Below, one piece after another: positions 34,536-42,101 of a stretch of DNA of 64,000 nucleotides; position 1 is the first letter of the stretch; each line of letters begins with the position of its first letter. A program made the translations under genes and the position numbers. The DNA is from a virus. Below the pieces are notes generated by a model that worked only from the letters and a program-made list of their open reading frames with translations, made no database searches and had not been told where the DNA came from. The stretch spans positions 47,584 to 111,583 of IMG/VR virus record IMGVR_UViG_3300032246_001368; one strand, 5' to 3'.

Positions 34536-35000
34536 ATGAAAATTGTAATTAATAAATGTCATGGTGGATTTGAACTGTCACCTGTTGGTCTTAAAAGATA
34601 TACAGAACTGAAAGGTATTAAATGCTTCTTCTTTGGTATGAACATTAAAGATAATGAATACATTCCTTTAACTATTGAGGAAGCATCAGAAACATCATTT
34701 TGGACAGCTTTTAGTGTTCCTAATCCAGAAAAAGTTTTACCAGACCAATCTAAGTTTTTTCAGTTGTCACTGGAAGAGAGAAAGGCATCTAATAGGCTGT
34801 ATGACAAATACAGTATTAGTAAAGGAAATATTAAAAGGAATGATCTTTATCTCATTATGGTTGTTGAAGAGTTGGGTGAAAAGGCCAATGGGAGGCATTG
34901 TGAACTGAAAATTGTTGAAATACCAGATGATGTTGATTGGGAGATTACTGAATATGATGGTTTAGAACAAATCTCTGAGAAACACAGAATATGGAAATAA
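34536..35000 (+). CDS. Conserved phage protein family, copy 2
   Basis: 154 aa paralogue of the 33123 gene (IVINKCHGGFELSPVGLKRY, NDLYLIMVVEELGEKANG, IPDDVDWEITEYDG). Clearly diverged, so the duplication is not recent. Confidence 0.7.
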   Translation: MKIVINKCHGGFELSPVGLKRYTELKGIKCFFFGMNIKDNEYIPLTIEEASETSFWTAFSVPNPEKVLPDQSKFFQLSLEERKASNRLYDKYSISKGNIKRNDLYLIMVVEELGEKANGRHCELKIVEIPDDVDWEITEYDGLEQISEKHRIWK

Positions 35001-35004
35001 GATT

Positions 35005-35463
35005 ATGAACACAGAAGAATTTAACAAAGCAATTAAACCATTATCAGATAAATGGACAGATGATTTAGTCAAAGATGGATTAATCTATAAAAGCAAAACT
35101 CCTAGAACAGATGAAGCTGAACCTAAAATACAATTTATTAAAGGTGGTTGGGTTAGATCAGATTTTGCAAGAGAACTGGAACTTGAATTAAATGCTCTTA
35201 AAAAAGAACTAGATAACTCAAAGTTTGGTTCTCAATGTAGTGTTCATGAACTTGAATATGATAGAAAGACTCTTATAAAGGAAAATGAAGTACTTTGGTC
35301 TAGACTTGATAAAGAGATGGAAGCAGAGCAATTACTCGGAGCAGTAATTCAGATTGCAGAAGATCTGATTGAAGCATGTGGAACAGTTGAACCCTATAAA
35401 TTCGCACAAAAAAAGAAATCACAACTCGACCAGATAAAAGCAACCCTAAAAAATGTAGAATAA
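35005..35463 (+). CDS. Coiled-coil protein, unknown
   Basis: 152 aa. Residues about 55-110 form a coiled coil (ELELELNALKKELDN, LIKENEVLWSRLDKEMEAEQL). Phage proteins with this layout are common and uncharacterised. Confidence 0.55.
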   Translation: MNTEEFNKAIKPLSDKWTDDLVKDGLIYKSKTPRTDEAEPKIQFIKGGWVRSDFARELELELNALKKELDNSKFGSQCSVHELEYDRKTLIKENEVLWSRLDKEMEAEQLLGAVIQIAEDLIEACGTVEPYKFAQKKKSQLDQIKATLKNVE

Positions 35464-35467
35464 GATT

Positions 35468-35605
35468 ATGAATGATAAAGAATCAGTCTATGTGACAATT
35501 AAATTTACTGAAAGTAAACCACTCAAAATTATGAAATTTCTTTTAAAGGGAATATTTGAAGTCTTTAAAGGAATTGGGTTAATTTTTACATATAATTCAA
35601 AATAA
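35468..35605 (+). CDS. Small protein, 45 aa
   Basis: MNDKESVYVTIKFTES... with a hydrophobic amphipathic C-terminal helix (MKFLLKGIFEVFKGIGLIF). Unknown. Confidence 0.45.
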   Translation: MNDKESVYVTIKFTESKPLKIMKFLLKGIFEVFKGIGLIFTYNSK

Positions 35606-35610
35606 TTTTC

Positions 35611-35639
35611 TTGCATTGTCCTAAAATTTCTAATATACT
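35611..35639 (+). promoter_or_regulatory. Leaderless promoter (TTGCAT-17-TATACT-6-ATG)
   Basis: Contains the TGTCCTAAA element shared with the promoter at 61670; six bases to ATG 35646. Confidence 0.7.
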
Positions 35640-35645
35640 GATAGT

Positions 35646-36050
35646 ATGAAAATTAAAGCTGTAATCAACTACCCACTTATCACCGAAGATTCAAAGGGAA
35701 ATGTAGTCTATCGCAAGGACTCAAATGGGTTTGAAATTTGGCAGGAATATGATGAGAATAATAATAGAATTCATCGCAAGGACTCAAATGGGTTTGAAAT
35801 TTGGTATGAATATGATGAGAATCATAATATAATTTATCGCAAGGACTCAAATGGGTTTGAAATTTGGCAGGAATATGATGAGAATCATAATATAATTTAT
35901 CGCAAGGACTCTGAAGGATTTGAAGATTGGACTTGGTATGATTCAGAAGGATATAAAATTCCTAATCCGAACCTAGTAACAGAAGTCACTTTTGATGACA
36001 TTGCTAAGAAGTTTGGTGTTGATGTAAAAAATTTGAAGATTAAGAAGTAG
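35646..36050 (+). CDS. 21-residue repeat protein
   Basis: 134 aa. Four repeats of RKDSNGFEIWQEYDENNNRIH-type (21 aa), like MORN/YD-type antiparallel strand repeats, flanked by short unique ends. Repeat proteins of this kind usually bind surfaces; target unknown. Confidence 0.6.
   Translation: MKIKAVINYPLITEDSKGNVVYRKDSNGFEIWQEYDENNNRIHRKDSNGFEIWYEYDENHNIIYRKDSNGFEIWQEYDENHNIIYRKDSEGFEDWTWYDSEGYKIPNPNLVTEVTFDDIAKKFGVDVKNLKIKK
35712..35963 (+). repeat. 63-bp tandem repeats, four units
   Basis: Units begin at 35712, 35775, 35838 and 35901 (CGCAAGGACTC). The first three are almost identical at DNA level, implying recent expansion. Confidence 0.85.
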
Positions 36051-36051
36051 C

Positions 36052-36080
36052 TTGACACCTCCTCCTAAAGCATATAGAAT
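36052..36080 (+). promoter_or_regulatory. CCTCCT-type promoter
   Basis: TTGACA-17-TAGAAT, then nine bases to ATG 36090. Confidence 0.75.
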
Positions 36081-36089
36081 ACATAAATC

Positions 36090-36359
36090 ATGAAAAGAAA
36101 AATAGTATATAGAATTGCAGAACTTGGTGGGTATTATTATCCACAACAAAAACTTAACCAAGGATTATTTAATAAATGGGAATGTATGTTCAGAAGCATA
36201 CCAGAATTTTATTTGCCTAGTGGTGATAATGTATTACCAGTTATAAAATTTAAGACTGAAAAAGAAGCTATGGACTTTATTATAATTCTTAAAGATGGTG
36301 AAGATGAAATTCTAAATGTTGTTTGGACTGATTGTACTTGTGATTCTTGTAAAGAATAG
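36090..36359 (+). CDS. Small protein, unknown
   Basis: 89 aa ending in a Cys cluster (CTCDSC). Unknown. Confidence 0.5.
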   Translation: MKRKIVYRIAELGGYYYPQQKLNQGLFNKWECMFRSIPEFYLPSGDNVLPVIKFKTEKEAMDFIIILKDGEDEILNVVWTDCTCDSCKE

Positions 36360-36360
36360 C

Positions 36361-36389
36361 TTGACACCTCCTCCTAAAGCATATATAAT
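36361..36389 (+). promoter_or_regulatory. CCTCCT-type leaderless promoter
   Basis: TTGACA-17-TATAAT, six bases, ATG 36396; the best -10 of this family. Confidence 0.75.
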
Positions 36390-36395
36390 AGACTT

Positions 36396-36608
36396 ATGAA
36401 TAAAAAAGCTATCGCCGAACATTTTCTCAACCCCAACCAACCCAACCCCATACCTATGCCTCCTACATCCTTTCCTATTGCTAAAGCCACAGCCTTGAAT
36501 CTTTTCAAAGTATTTGGTTATACATACACAATCTTCTGTGTAATCTATGTCACTCTTTCTATATTATTCTCTACTGCCTATCAGATCGGTAAATTCTTTA
36601 GCCATTAA
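36396..36608 (+). CDS. Single-span membrane protein
   Basis: 70 aa: Pro-rich N-terminus (NPNQPNPIPMPPTSFP) and a transmembrane helix (YTIFCVIYVTLSILFSTAY). Unknown. Confidence 0.5.
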   Translation: MNKKAIAEHFLNPNQPNPIPMPPTSFPIAKATALNLFKVFGYTYTIFCVIYVTLSILFSTAYQIGKFFSH

Positions 36609-36610
36609 TT

Positions 36611-36775
36611 GTGACCCGACGAGAATTTAAAAAGAAACATAATGCTCTGACCAAAGAGCTACAAAAGATGCTTGATGGTATTATAAAAGCCAACGAGCAT
36701 ATTAACAATCTCAGGCATCACGAGAATCTTATCCTAAATAAGATAAGAGAATTAGAGGATACCTATTATAAATAA
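36611..36775 (+). CDS. Small basic helical protein, 54 aa
   Basis: GTG start right after the previous stop. Charged helix (KKHNALTKELQKMLDGIIKANEHINNL). Unknown. Confidence 0.45.
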   Translation: MTRREFKKKHNALTKELQKMLDGIIKANEHINNLRHHENLILNKIRELEDTYYK

Positions 36776-36798
36776 TTTTATAACTCCTTACAAATCAT

Positions 36799-37044
36799 AT
36801 GAATACAAATCACAAACTATTTAAACGACCCGCTGTTGGCATTAGTAAAAAGTGTTACAAGATCCTAGACGAAGGTATGGTGGCTCTACAAGGCAACTGC
36901 CCGTTGACCCTGTTACATCGTAAGTTCCTACTGCATAACCTGATTAATAAATCTTATCAACTTGGTTATGAAAGAGCACTCAAGAAGTATAAGATCAAAC
37001 AAGAGACCGTCTGGAGTCGTATCCTCAGGTACTTTTCTTTCTAA
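36799..37044 (+). CDS. Small basic protein, unknown
   Basis: 81 aa, helical and Lys/Arg-rich at the C-terminus. Unknown. Confidence 0.5.
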   Translation: MNTNHKLFKRPAVGISKKCYKILDEGMVALQGNCPLTLLHRKFLLHNLINKSYQLGYERALKKYKIKQETVWSRILRYFSF

Positions 37045-37081
37045 TATCCCTTATTAGAGGGAGGTTCCCTTCCAAAGCCTT

Positions 37082-37087
37082 TATAAT
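37082..37087 (+). promoter_or_regulatory. -10 box TATAAT, 6 bases from ATG
   Basis: TATAAT, AAGAAC, ATG 37094. No consensus -35, though TTCCC lies near the usual position. Confidence 0.5.
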
Positions 37088-37093
37088 AAGAAC

Positions 37094-37513
37094 ATGAACA
37101 ATGAATTAGAAATGATTATTGCGGCTCGGGACCTAGCATTTGAGTCGCATAAGGGACAGTTTAGAAGGGACGGTAAGACTCCTTATTTCAATCATGTGGC
37201 GGCGGTATCTCTTATGGTTGATCCTAACAACCCAGATAATGTTACCACGGCCTTCCTCCATGACATCTTGGAAGATACCCCTTTGTCCTCTAAGACCCTG
37301 AGCGACATGGGATTCCCAGACCGTATTGTAGAGGCCGTATTGCTTCTCACCCGGTTCGATCATGATCCTTATATGGACTATCTTAAGGGTATTAAGGCCA
37401 ATCCTATTGCCCGTGCCGTTAAGATTGCCGACATGAAACACAATCTCAGCTGTGATCCTACCGTCAAACAAAAGGAAAAGTATGCCAAAGGCCTCGAATA
37501 TCTCCAGTCCTAA
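37094..37513 (+). CDS. HD-domain hydrolase, MESH1/SpoT-like (small alarmone hydrolase candidate)
   Basis: 139 aa. ARDLAFESHKGQFRRDGKTPYFNHVAAV and AFLHDILEDT give the HD metal residues; KIADMKHNLS near residue 115 corresponds to the KADRxxN motif of RelA/SpoT-type hydrolases. Length fits a stand-alone small alarmone hydrolase, which would remove ppGpp and weaken the host stringent response. Other HD substrates remain possible. Confidence 0.7.
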   Translation: MNNELEMIIAARDLAFESHKGQFRRDGKTPYFNHVAAVSLMVDPNNPDNVTTAFLHDILEDTPLSSKTLSDMGFPDRIVEAVLLLTRFDHDPYMDYLKGIKANPIARAVKIADMKHNLSCDPTVKQKEKYAKGLEYLQS

Positions 37514-38036
37514 GAAGACCCTAAGAGACTACGAAGAGCTCTTTCAACCCGATTATACCCCAAAGGACCTAGAGTCTCTTGGGGTATTTGATGAGCTCTA
37601 CTATAGGACCAAACCTAGACTGGCCAGCTGGGGACACTGGAAACCTGAATGGCTCCATCCTGAAGACAAGTATGGATTCCTCGAATGGTATACCAAGTAC
37701 TACTATGGTAGGCGAATGGCAGACGATGAAAGACAGCTAAAGCGTTGGTACGGATATAAGGTAAGAGCCAGCGGACTCCTGAGATATAAGCCTACTCCCC
37801 GAAGCGCCTTTGCTCTAAGAAACTGGGCCATCAATCCCCTGCTCCAATTACCTAATATCCAAGATCGCGATATATTACATGCCAAGATGGAAGCCTATAA
37901 GGCAGAGATCTATAGTACCATAAAGCCCGACAGAGACTATCAGTACGACTTTAAACTCCATGGCTTCAATGTAGACAGAATAAGAATGCAGTATGAGAAG
38001 CCCTTCGATTCCTATATGAACAAGGTATCTTCCTAA
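37482..38036 (+). CDS. Conserved viral protein of unknown function
   Basis: 184 aa from ATG 37482, which has a rare good ribosome site (AAGGAAAAG just upstream). Signature SLGVFDELYY, WGHWKPEWLHPEDKYGFLEWYTKYYYGRRMADDERQLKRW is shared by large phages and giant viruses as I remember. Overlaps the HD gene by 32 bases. Confidence 0.65.
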   Translation: MPKASNISSPKKTLRDYEELFQPDYTPKDLESLGVFDELYYRTKPRLASWGHWKPEWLHPEDKYGFLEWYTKYYYGRRMADDERQLKRWYGYKVRASGLLRYKPTPRSAFALRNWAINPLLQLPNIQDRDILHAKMEAYKAEIYSTIKPDRDYQYDFKLHGFNVDRIRMQYEKPFDSYMNKVSS

Positions 38037-38041
38037 GTATT
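38033..38041 (+). promoter_or_regulatory. Late promoter (CTAAGTATT)
   Basis: CTAAGTATT overlaps the previous stop codon; eight bases to ATG 38050. Confidence 0.45.
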
Positions 38042-38049
38042 TTTATATC

Positions 38050-38223
38050 ATGGAAACCCCCGACCTCTATAAGCTAGTAGAAACATTAAGAAAGAACAAC
38101 AAGACCGATCAATATATAATAGAAGTATTGGTTAGTATCATCAAACAGTATATGACGGCCGGGGGATCTTTATCAGATATTATCAACTACCAATTCTATA
38201 TGGCTAATAAAGAATCAAGGTAA
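38050..38223 (+). CDS. Small helical protein, 57 aa
   Basis: METPDLYKLVETLRKNNKTD...; helical, unknown. Confidence 0.45.
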   Translation: METPDLYKLVETLRKNNKTDQYIIEVLVSIIKQYMTAGGSLSDIINYQFYMANKESR

Positions 38224-38338
38224 TATAAAGATAGTTAATAGTAATAATTTAATAGCACACCCCGATTTAATACAACATGATGTTCTATTAACGCGTTTTT
38301 ATTATCAAACCTCAGTAGAAATACCCCCTTTTATTAAC

Positions 38339-38393
38339 AAAAAGTTATTAAAAATAAAGAAAAAGTTATTAAAAATAAAGAAAAAGTTATTAA
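38339..38393 (+). repeat. 21-bp AT-rich direct repeats
   Basis: AAAAAGTTATTAAAAATAAAG twice in exact tandem plus a 13-base partial third copy. Confidence 0.85.
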
Positions 38394-38807
38394 TTCCCGG
38401 GAACTAATATTAGTAACAATATAGTATATATAAGAAGAAAACATATATAGAACTACTGTATTGTAGAATACAATATAGTTAATAACATACTTTATATAGA
38501 GAGAATAAAGAAAATACATAGATAATCTCTATAGAACAACTCTTTAATAGGCCTTTATAATACCTTAGGGAGAACAAAGGAATCAGAAACAAGGGAAAGT
38601 AATAAGAAGACTATATAAAGGATCTAATAAGGTCTAAAGGGGTATAATAAGAATCCTAAGGAATAAAGGGTTAATAAAGTGTATAAACCTTCCGCCCCCC
38701 AATTTTTCCCACAGACCAAATTAATTTTATAGGAATTTTTGGGAAAGGGCAAGCAAAAAAGCAGGATATTAGGGAACACCCACCCAGCACAGGGGGTATT
38801 CAGTAAC

Positions 38808-38882
38808 GACCGGTTGTTAACTTTTTAACGACCGGTCCATATCTTTTTTAACGACCGGTTGTTAACTTTTTTAATGACCGGT
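38808..38882. repeat. Four GACCGGT iterons, 22-23 bp apart
   Basis: GACCGGT starts at 38808, 38830, 38853 and 38876; two have TGTTAACTTTTT after the core. Spacing of about two helical turns suggests cooperative binding on one face of DNA. The core recurs at 47526-47646. Confidence 0.75.
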
Positions 38883-38908
38883 CGGTATAGAACGCGCATA
38901 CCTATATA

Positions 38909-38998
38909 CTAATATACCCCCTGAGGAAACTCACGCCAAAAATTGAGGCTTGACCTTTCCAGAGAATTCCTATATACTTCCCTGGGTGCAGCCGGCAT
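38909..38998 (-). CDS. Possible 29-aa leaderless ORF
   Basis: MPAAPREVYRNSLE... to ...FPQGVY. Preceded on the minus strand by TTTCCCC and TATAAT at the promoter geometry used elsewhere. Speculative. Confidence 0.3.
   Translation of the reverse strand: MPAAPREVYRNSLERSSLNFWREFPQGVY
38950..38978 (+). promoter_or_regulatory. Early-type promoter without clear gene
   Basis: TTGACC-17-TATACT, seven bases to a GTG that opens only a 13-codon frame. May drive an RNA or tiny peptide. Confidence 0.4.
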
Positions 38999-39014
38999 TT
39001 GGGGTCCAGTTCAA

Positions 39015-39104
39015 TTATATAGGATAATAGGGGAAAGGTCCCGCCTCAAAGGCGCTAGGAATCAGAGCAGCCTCGGTGGCTTGCGTATCAGTCATACGCT
39101 CCAT
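39015..39104 (-). CDS. Possible 29-aa ORF
   Basis: MERMTDTQATEAAL... to ...PFPYYPI. Minus-strand TTTCCC and TATACT lie upstream; a direct repeat GGGAAAGGTCCCGCC flanks this and the neighbouring promoter. Speculative. Confidence 0.3.
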   Translation of the reverse strand: MERMTDTQATEAALIPSAFEAGPFPYYPI

Positions 39105-39109
39105 TTTTA

Positions 39110-39697
39110 TTATACTTTTAGTATAGAGGAATTAGAGGGAAAGGTCCCGCCCTTTTTACAATTATCTTCGCCCCAAAGAGGTTGTAGGTTAGTATAATGG
39201 AAACACTCTTTCTTTTGGGACTCTTCAAATAGATTAAACATACAACAAGGCTTGATATGATCTACATGCCACACCCCATAGTTATCCCAAGACATACCCT
39301 CTGTGAATTGTGACTCTAGGTGTTTCTTTAAAAAGGATAGGGAACAACCCACTAGGTCCTCGGTTCTAAGGGTGTTTGATTTCTGTTTAATAACCTGTCT
39401 CAGACGATGTCTAAGGCCCTTTCTAAGTCTATAGGTTATATTGGTTTTATTTAATTCCCTTTCTTTCTCTTTAACATAGGGTCTATTGCGGTAAGCTTTT
39501 CTATATCCCTTACGGTTAGGGGATCGTTCTCTTTGGTATTCTCTTAGTTTCTCCTTATTATTCTTTTCATAGAGGGAATGATAGGATTTCTTACACACCT
39601 TACACTTACTCATATAGCCGGTTACATTTCTTCTGTCTTTAAAAAATTCTTCCACCGGCTTTTCTGTCTGGCAATTACCACAAAATTTTGTTATCAT
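39110..39697 (-). CDS. HNH endonuclease
   Basis: 195 aa. N-terminal zinc finger (FCGNCQTEKPVEEFF, SKCKVCKKSYH), a basic helical linker, and an HNH core near residue 145-185 (WHVDHIKPCCMFNLFE, CFHYTNLQPLWGEDNCKKG). A free-standing homing-type endonuclease. Starts at ATG 39697; a longer frame begins at 39715. Confidence 0.75.
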   Translation of the reverse strand: MITKFCGNCQTEKPVEEFFKDRRNVTGYMSKCKVCKKSYHSLYEKNNKEKLREYQRERSPNRKGYRKAYRNRPYVKEKERELNKTNITYRLRKGLRHRLRQVIKQKSNTLRTEDLVGCSLSFLKKHLESQFTEGMSWDNYGVWHVDHIKPCCMFNLFEESQKKECFHYTNLQPLWGEDNCKKGGTFPSNSSILKV

Positions 39698-39894
39698 AAT
39701 AGTACTTATCCCCAACCCTCATTTAATCAAGACAAGTGCCAGTCCCCTACCCTCGGGGTTCTATCCCCTGTTAGCCCTGAGTCACGATCGAGGCTCTCGT
39801 TGTTTTGATTATGTATATAGTATATCTGATTATGGGGGAAACCTCCAGCCTATAGCTTTCCCAGAATCTTCTTTTCTTTTCCCACAATCGCTAT

Positions 39895-39900
39895 TATAAT
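39895..39900 (+). promoter_or_regulatory. -10 TATAAT with TTTCCC element
   Basis: TTTCCC in register, TATAAT, AAGGGC, ATG 39907; -35 is poor (TTTTCT). Confidence 0.6.
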
Positions 39901-39906
39901 AAGGGC

Positions 39907-40116
39907 ATGAAAAACAAAAACACACCTATTGAAGGTTCTATCATGGAAGGCGTCTCTGTTCGTACTGGTGTTCACAAGTATGATGATAAGAATAGGACGG
40001 TAGTAGAATTGACCTTTAATAGTTACAATTGTTCCTATGTTCAAGTTATTGACCTAGTAACCGCGGCGAGTCTTATTAAACAGCTTAGGGAACAAGGTAT
40101 TAGCCAGGCTGATTAG
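39907..40116 (+). CDS. Small early protein, unknown
   Basis: 69 aa, alpha/beta (YDDKNRTVVELTFNSYNCSYVQVIDL). First of a long run of tiny genes with individual promoters. Confidence 0.55.
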   Translation: MKNKNTPIEGSIMEGVSVRTGVHKYDDKNRTVVELTFNSYNCSYVQVIDLVTAASLIKQLREQGISQAD

Positions 40117-40118
40117 TC

Positions 40119-40147
40119 TTGAGATTACCCCCAATAACCTATATACT
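40119..40147 (+). promoter_or_regulatory. Leaderless promoter
   Basis: TTGAGA-17-TATACT, AATAGT, ATG 40154. Confidence 0.7.
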
Positions 40148-40153
40148 AATAGT

Positions 40154-40327
40154 ATGAACAATAAGAACACCGTAAAGGATATCGTCGATCATCTGGAGTC
40201 CAAGGATATGTCCAAGGACTTCATCATTGGAACCCTGATGGCCATGCTCGATGGTCTCACCTATGAGTATAGTGGGACCGCGCAGCAGACCATCGATAGT
40301 TACATCAACCGCTACGTCAACAACTAA
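40154..40327 (+). CDS. Small early protein, 57 aa
   Basis: MNNKNTVKDIVDHLESKD...; helical. Own promoter. Unknown. Confidence 0.55.
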   Translation: MNNKNTVKDIVDHLESKDMSKDFIIGTLMAMLDGLTYEYSGTAQQTIDSYINRYVNN

Positions 40328-40333
40328 TAGGGA

Positions 40334-40362
40334 TTGACCTTTCCCCCTAAACCCTAGATAAT
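40334..40362 (+). promoter_or_regulatory. Leaderless promoter
   Basis: TTGACC-17-GATAAT, seven bases, ATG 40370. Confidence 0.7.
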
Positions 40363-40369
40363 AATAACA

Positions 40370-40795
40370 ATGAAAAACACCACCTCGTTTGATCTCGACA
40401 CCATCTCCTCTTACGATAGCCTCCAGAAGGCTGCTAGGGCTCGTTGTAAACATACTAGCAGGGAGGGCAATGTAGGCCTTACCTTCTCTATCTTTGAAAG
40501 CGCTTATGGTTGTCCTATTAAGGGAGACTGGGTAGTTCGCCATCCTGATATCTTTGATGAGGGAGCGGTATTCGAAGGCAAGTGTGTCTTTGTTACCGAT
40601 TACTGGAGGGTATCTGAGAATGAGGTATTCAGCGAGCCTATGGAGAATCCTACCTGGAGCGATATCATTAGCGAATGTAATCGCCAGCTCATTGATCCAG
40701 AGGACGGTAGTACCGCTTGCCTCTTCCTTGAAGGCTTCTATGAGCTCGAGCCTAAAGACGGATGCCGAGTATTTGATATCTGTTGGGGCTCTTAA
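40370..40795 (+). CDS. Early protein, unknown
   Basis: 141 aa, strand-rich (VGLTFSIFESAYGCPIKGDWVV). Codon use is GC-richer than the structural genes. Unknown. Confidence 0.55.
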   Translation: MKNTTSFDLDTISSYDSLQKAARARCKHTSREGNVGLTFSIFESAYGCPIKGDWVVRHPDIFDEGAVFEGKCVFVTDYWRVSENEVFSEPMENPTWSDIISECNRQLIDPEDGSTACLFLEGFYELEPKDGCRVFDICWGS

Positions 40796-40798
40796 GAG

Positions 40799-40827
40799 TT
40801 GATCTTTCCCCCATAATCCATTATACT
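40799..40827 (+). promoter_or_regulatory. Leaderless promoter (archetype)
   Basis: TTGATC, TTTCCCCC in the 17-base spacer, TATACT, AATAGT, ATG 40834. Confidence 0.75.
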
Positions 40828-40833
40828 AATAGT

Positions 40834-41085
40834 ATGAAAAATAAAGCATACCAATTCACCGAGATGTCCGAAGAAGAGCGTTCCATGCATCTCTTCTATA
40901 CGATCGAAGGAATGATCGAAAGCCTCCAGGAGATTAGCAATGAGATGGATCCTGAGTCTCCTACCGGATGCAGTCGCCTAGCCCTCATATCTGATATGGA
41001 AGAGAAGATAGAGGCTCTTTACAATCGAGTTCATAAGGACTTTATCTCTAACAAAACCAAGAACGCAATCGCCTACTCTATCTAA
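40834..41085 (+). CDS. Small early protein, 83 aa
   Basis: Helical and acidic. ATG 40834 follows the promoter geometry; a longer in-frame ORF would read through the promoter. Confidence 0.55.
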   Translation: MKNKAYQFTEMSEEERSMHLFYTIEGMIESLQEISNEMDPESPTGCSRLALISDMEEKIEALYNRVHKDFISNKTKNAIAYSI

Positions 41086-41087
41086 AC

Positions 41088-41279
41088 ATGACCTATCGCC
41101 AATTCATTAAGCAGATGCAAGACCAGTACGAAGAGCATCTGGACGATCAAATGAAGCTGCAATCGACGCACGACAATGCGCTATACAGCGTTTTCTGCGG
41201 CCGAGTGGCACAGAGTGACGCCCCTTACGATGACATCAAAGCTGATGATCTCATCATGATGATCGACAATTACAATTGA
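41088..41279 (+). CDS. Small acidic protein, 63 aa
   Basis: Starts two bases after the previous stop; helical, Asp/Glu-rich. Unknown. Confidence 0.5.
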   Translation: MTYRQFIKQMQDQYEEHLDDQMKLQSTHDNALYSVFCGRVAQSDAPYDDIKADDLIMMIDNYN

Positions 41280-41286
41280 TTGGGGG

Positions 41287-41315
41287 TTGACCTTTCCCCG
41301 GTAATCCCTTATTAT
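41287..41315 (+). promoter_or_regulatory. Leaderless promoter
   Basis: TTGACC-17-TATTAT, ATATAC, ATG 41322. Confidence 0.7.
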
Positions 41316-41321
41316 ATATAC

Positions 41322-41399
41322 ATGCTTAAGAAACACCACGGAGGTATAACCCTACGGTTTACCCGGAAATCCATTCGAGCAACCCTAACCCTTTCCTAG
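41322..41399 (+). CDS. 25-aa leader-like peptide
   Basis: MLKKHHGGITLRFTRKSIRATLTLS; basic. Sits exactly where the promoter predicts the first codon, so it is probably translated before the 222-aa gene two bases downstream. Confidence 0.45.
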   Translation: MLKKHHGGITLRFTRKSIRATLTLS

Positions 41400-41401
41400 T
41401 A

Positions 41402-42070
41402 ATGAAGAAGAAGAAACCTAAGAAGCTTTCCCGGAAACAAGCCATTGCCGATTCCCGGGTACCTGTAAAGATTTCCCGGAAACGTATCCCTAAGAGCGAG
41501 CGTATCAATAAGGCTAACCAGTTCGAATACCTAGGAATCAATACCTGGGTAAAGACTTTCCAGGGAACTAACAAGTTTCCCCACAATAAGATTACCTGTG
41601 CTGAGTGTAGGCATAATACGGTTTCCATGTTTGGTAACCAGTTAGCCAATTACCTGGTAAAGTATAATGGAGATGTCTATAAGCTCCTCACAGAGTTTAA
41701 GTGCCGGCTATGTCGTTCCCTGGATAAGGAGAACATCAAGATCAAGGAGCCTAAGGTAGAGAAGGAAAAGAAAACCCAGGAAAAGGTATTCCTTTCCCCG
41801 GAAGAATGGGAGGCTCGTAAGGAGGAGGTCCGTAAGACCCTTCCTAAGATGAACCCTAACTACGAGACCGTTCAGATCGATCTTACTAAGGATAAGAAGA
41901 TGTGTTCCCAGGTAACCGCTATGGCATGCTACCGTCCAGACATCTTCCTTGATCGTGGATGTGCCGAGTGTGTCCTGGCTAAGAACTGTGCCTGTCCTAT
42001 TAAGGATCTCAATCGTATTCCAGATAACCGTCCAAGGAAATTCAAGCGAGCAGTGACGAAAGCCGCTTGA
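41402..42070 (+). CDS. Basic Cys-rich (zinc-binding) protein
   Basis: 222 aa. Very Lys/Arg-rich N-terminus (KKKKPKKLSRKQ, KISRKRIPKSERI). CAEC and CRLC around residues 60-100 and MACYRPDIFLDRGCAECVLAKNCACP near 175-200 suggest two zinc sites. Probably nucleic-acid binding. The DNA repeatedly contains TTTCCCGGAAA-type words. Confidence 0.55.
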   Translation: MKKKKPKKLSRKQAIADSRVPVKISRKRIPKSERINKANQFEYLGINTWVKTFQGTNKFPHNKITCAECRHNTVSMFGNQLANYLVKYNGDVYKLLTEFKCRLCRSLDKENIKIKEPKVEKEKKTQEKVFLSPEEWEARKEEVRKTLPKMNPNYETVQIDLTKDKKMCSQVTAMACYRPDIFLDRGCAECVLAKNCACPIKDLNRIPDNRPRKFKRAVTKAA

Positions 42071-42095
42071 CATTTCCCAGGAACTATACTATTAT
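42067..42095 (+). promoter_or_regulatory. Leaderless promoter
   Basis: TTGACA-17-TATTAT, TCTTAT, ATG 42102; the -35 box overlaps the preceding stop. Confidence 0.7.
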
Positions 42096-42101
42096 TCTTA
42101 T

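Larger units (their letters stand above)
38224..38908. other. Long noncoding AT-rich region, candidate replication origin
   Basis: No credible gene. Contains AT-rich 21-bp tandem repeats (38339-38393), many TTATTAA and TATA runs, a CCCGGG site, and the four ACCGGT iterons at 38808-38882. AT-rich unwinding region plus evenly spaced iterons is the arrangement of many origins. Confidence 0.45.

Noticed and set aside
35712-35963. CRISPR array
   Set aside because: Regular repeats here are contiguous and in frame with a protein; there are no unique spacers.
38943-39197. 84-codon plus-strand ORF from TTG
   Set aside because: Its start lies inside the -35 region of a promoter and it overlaps the 3' end of the HNH gene.
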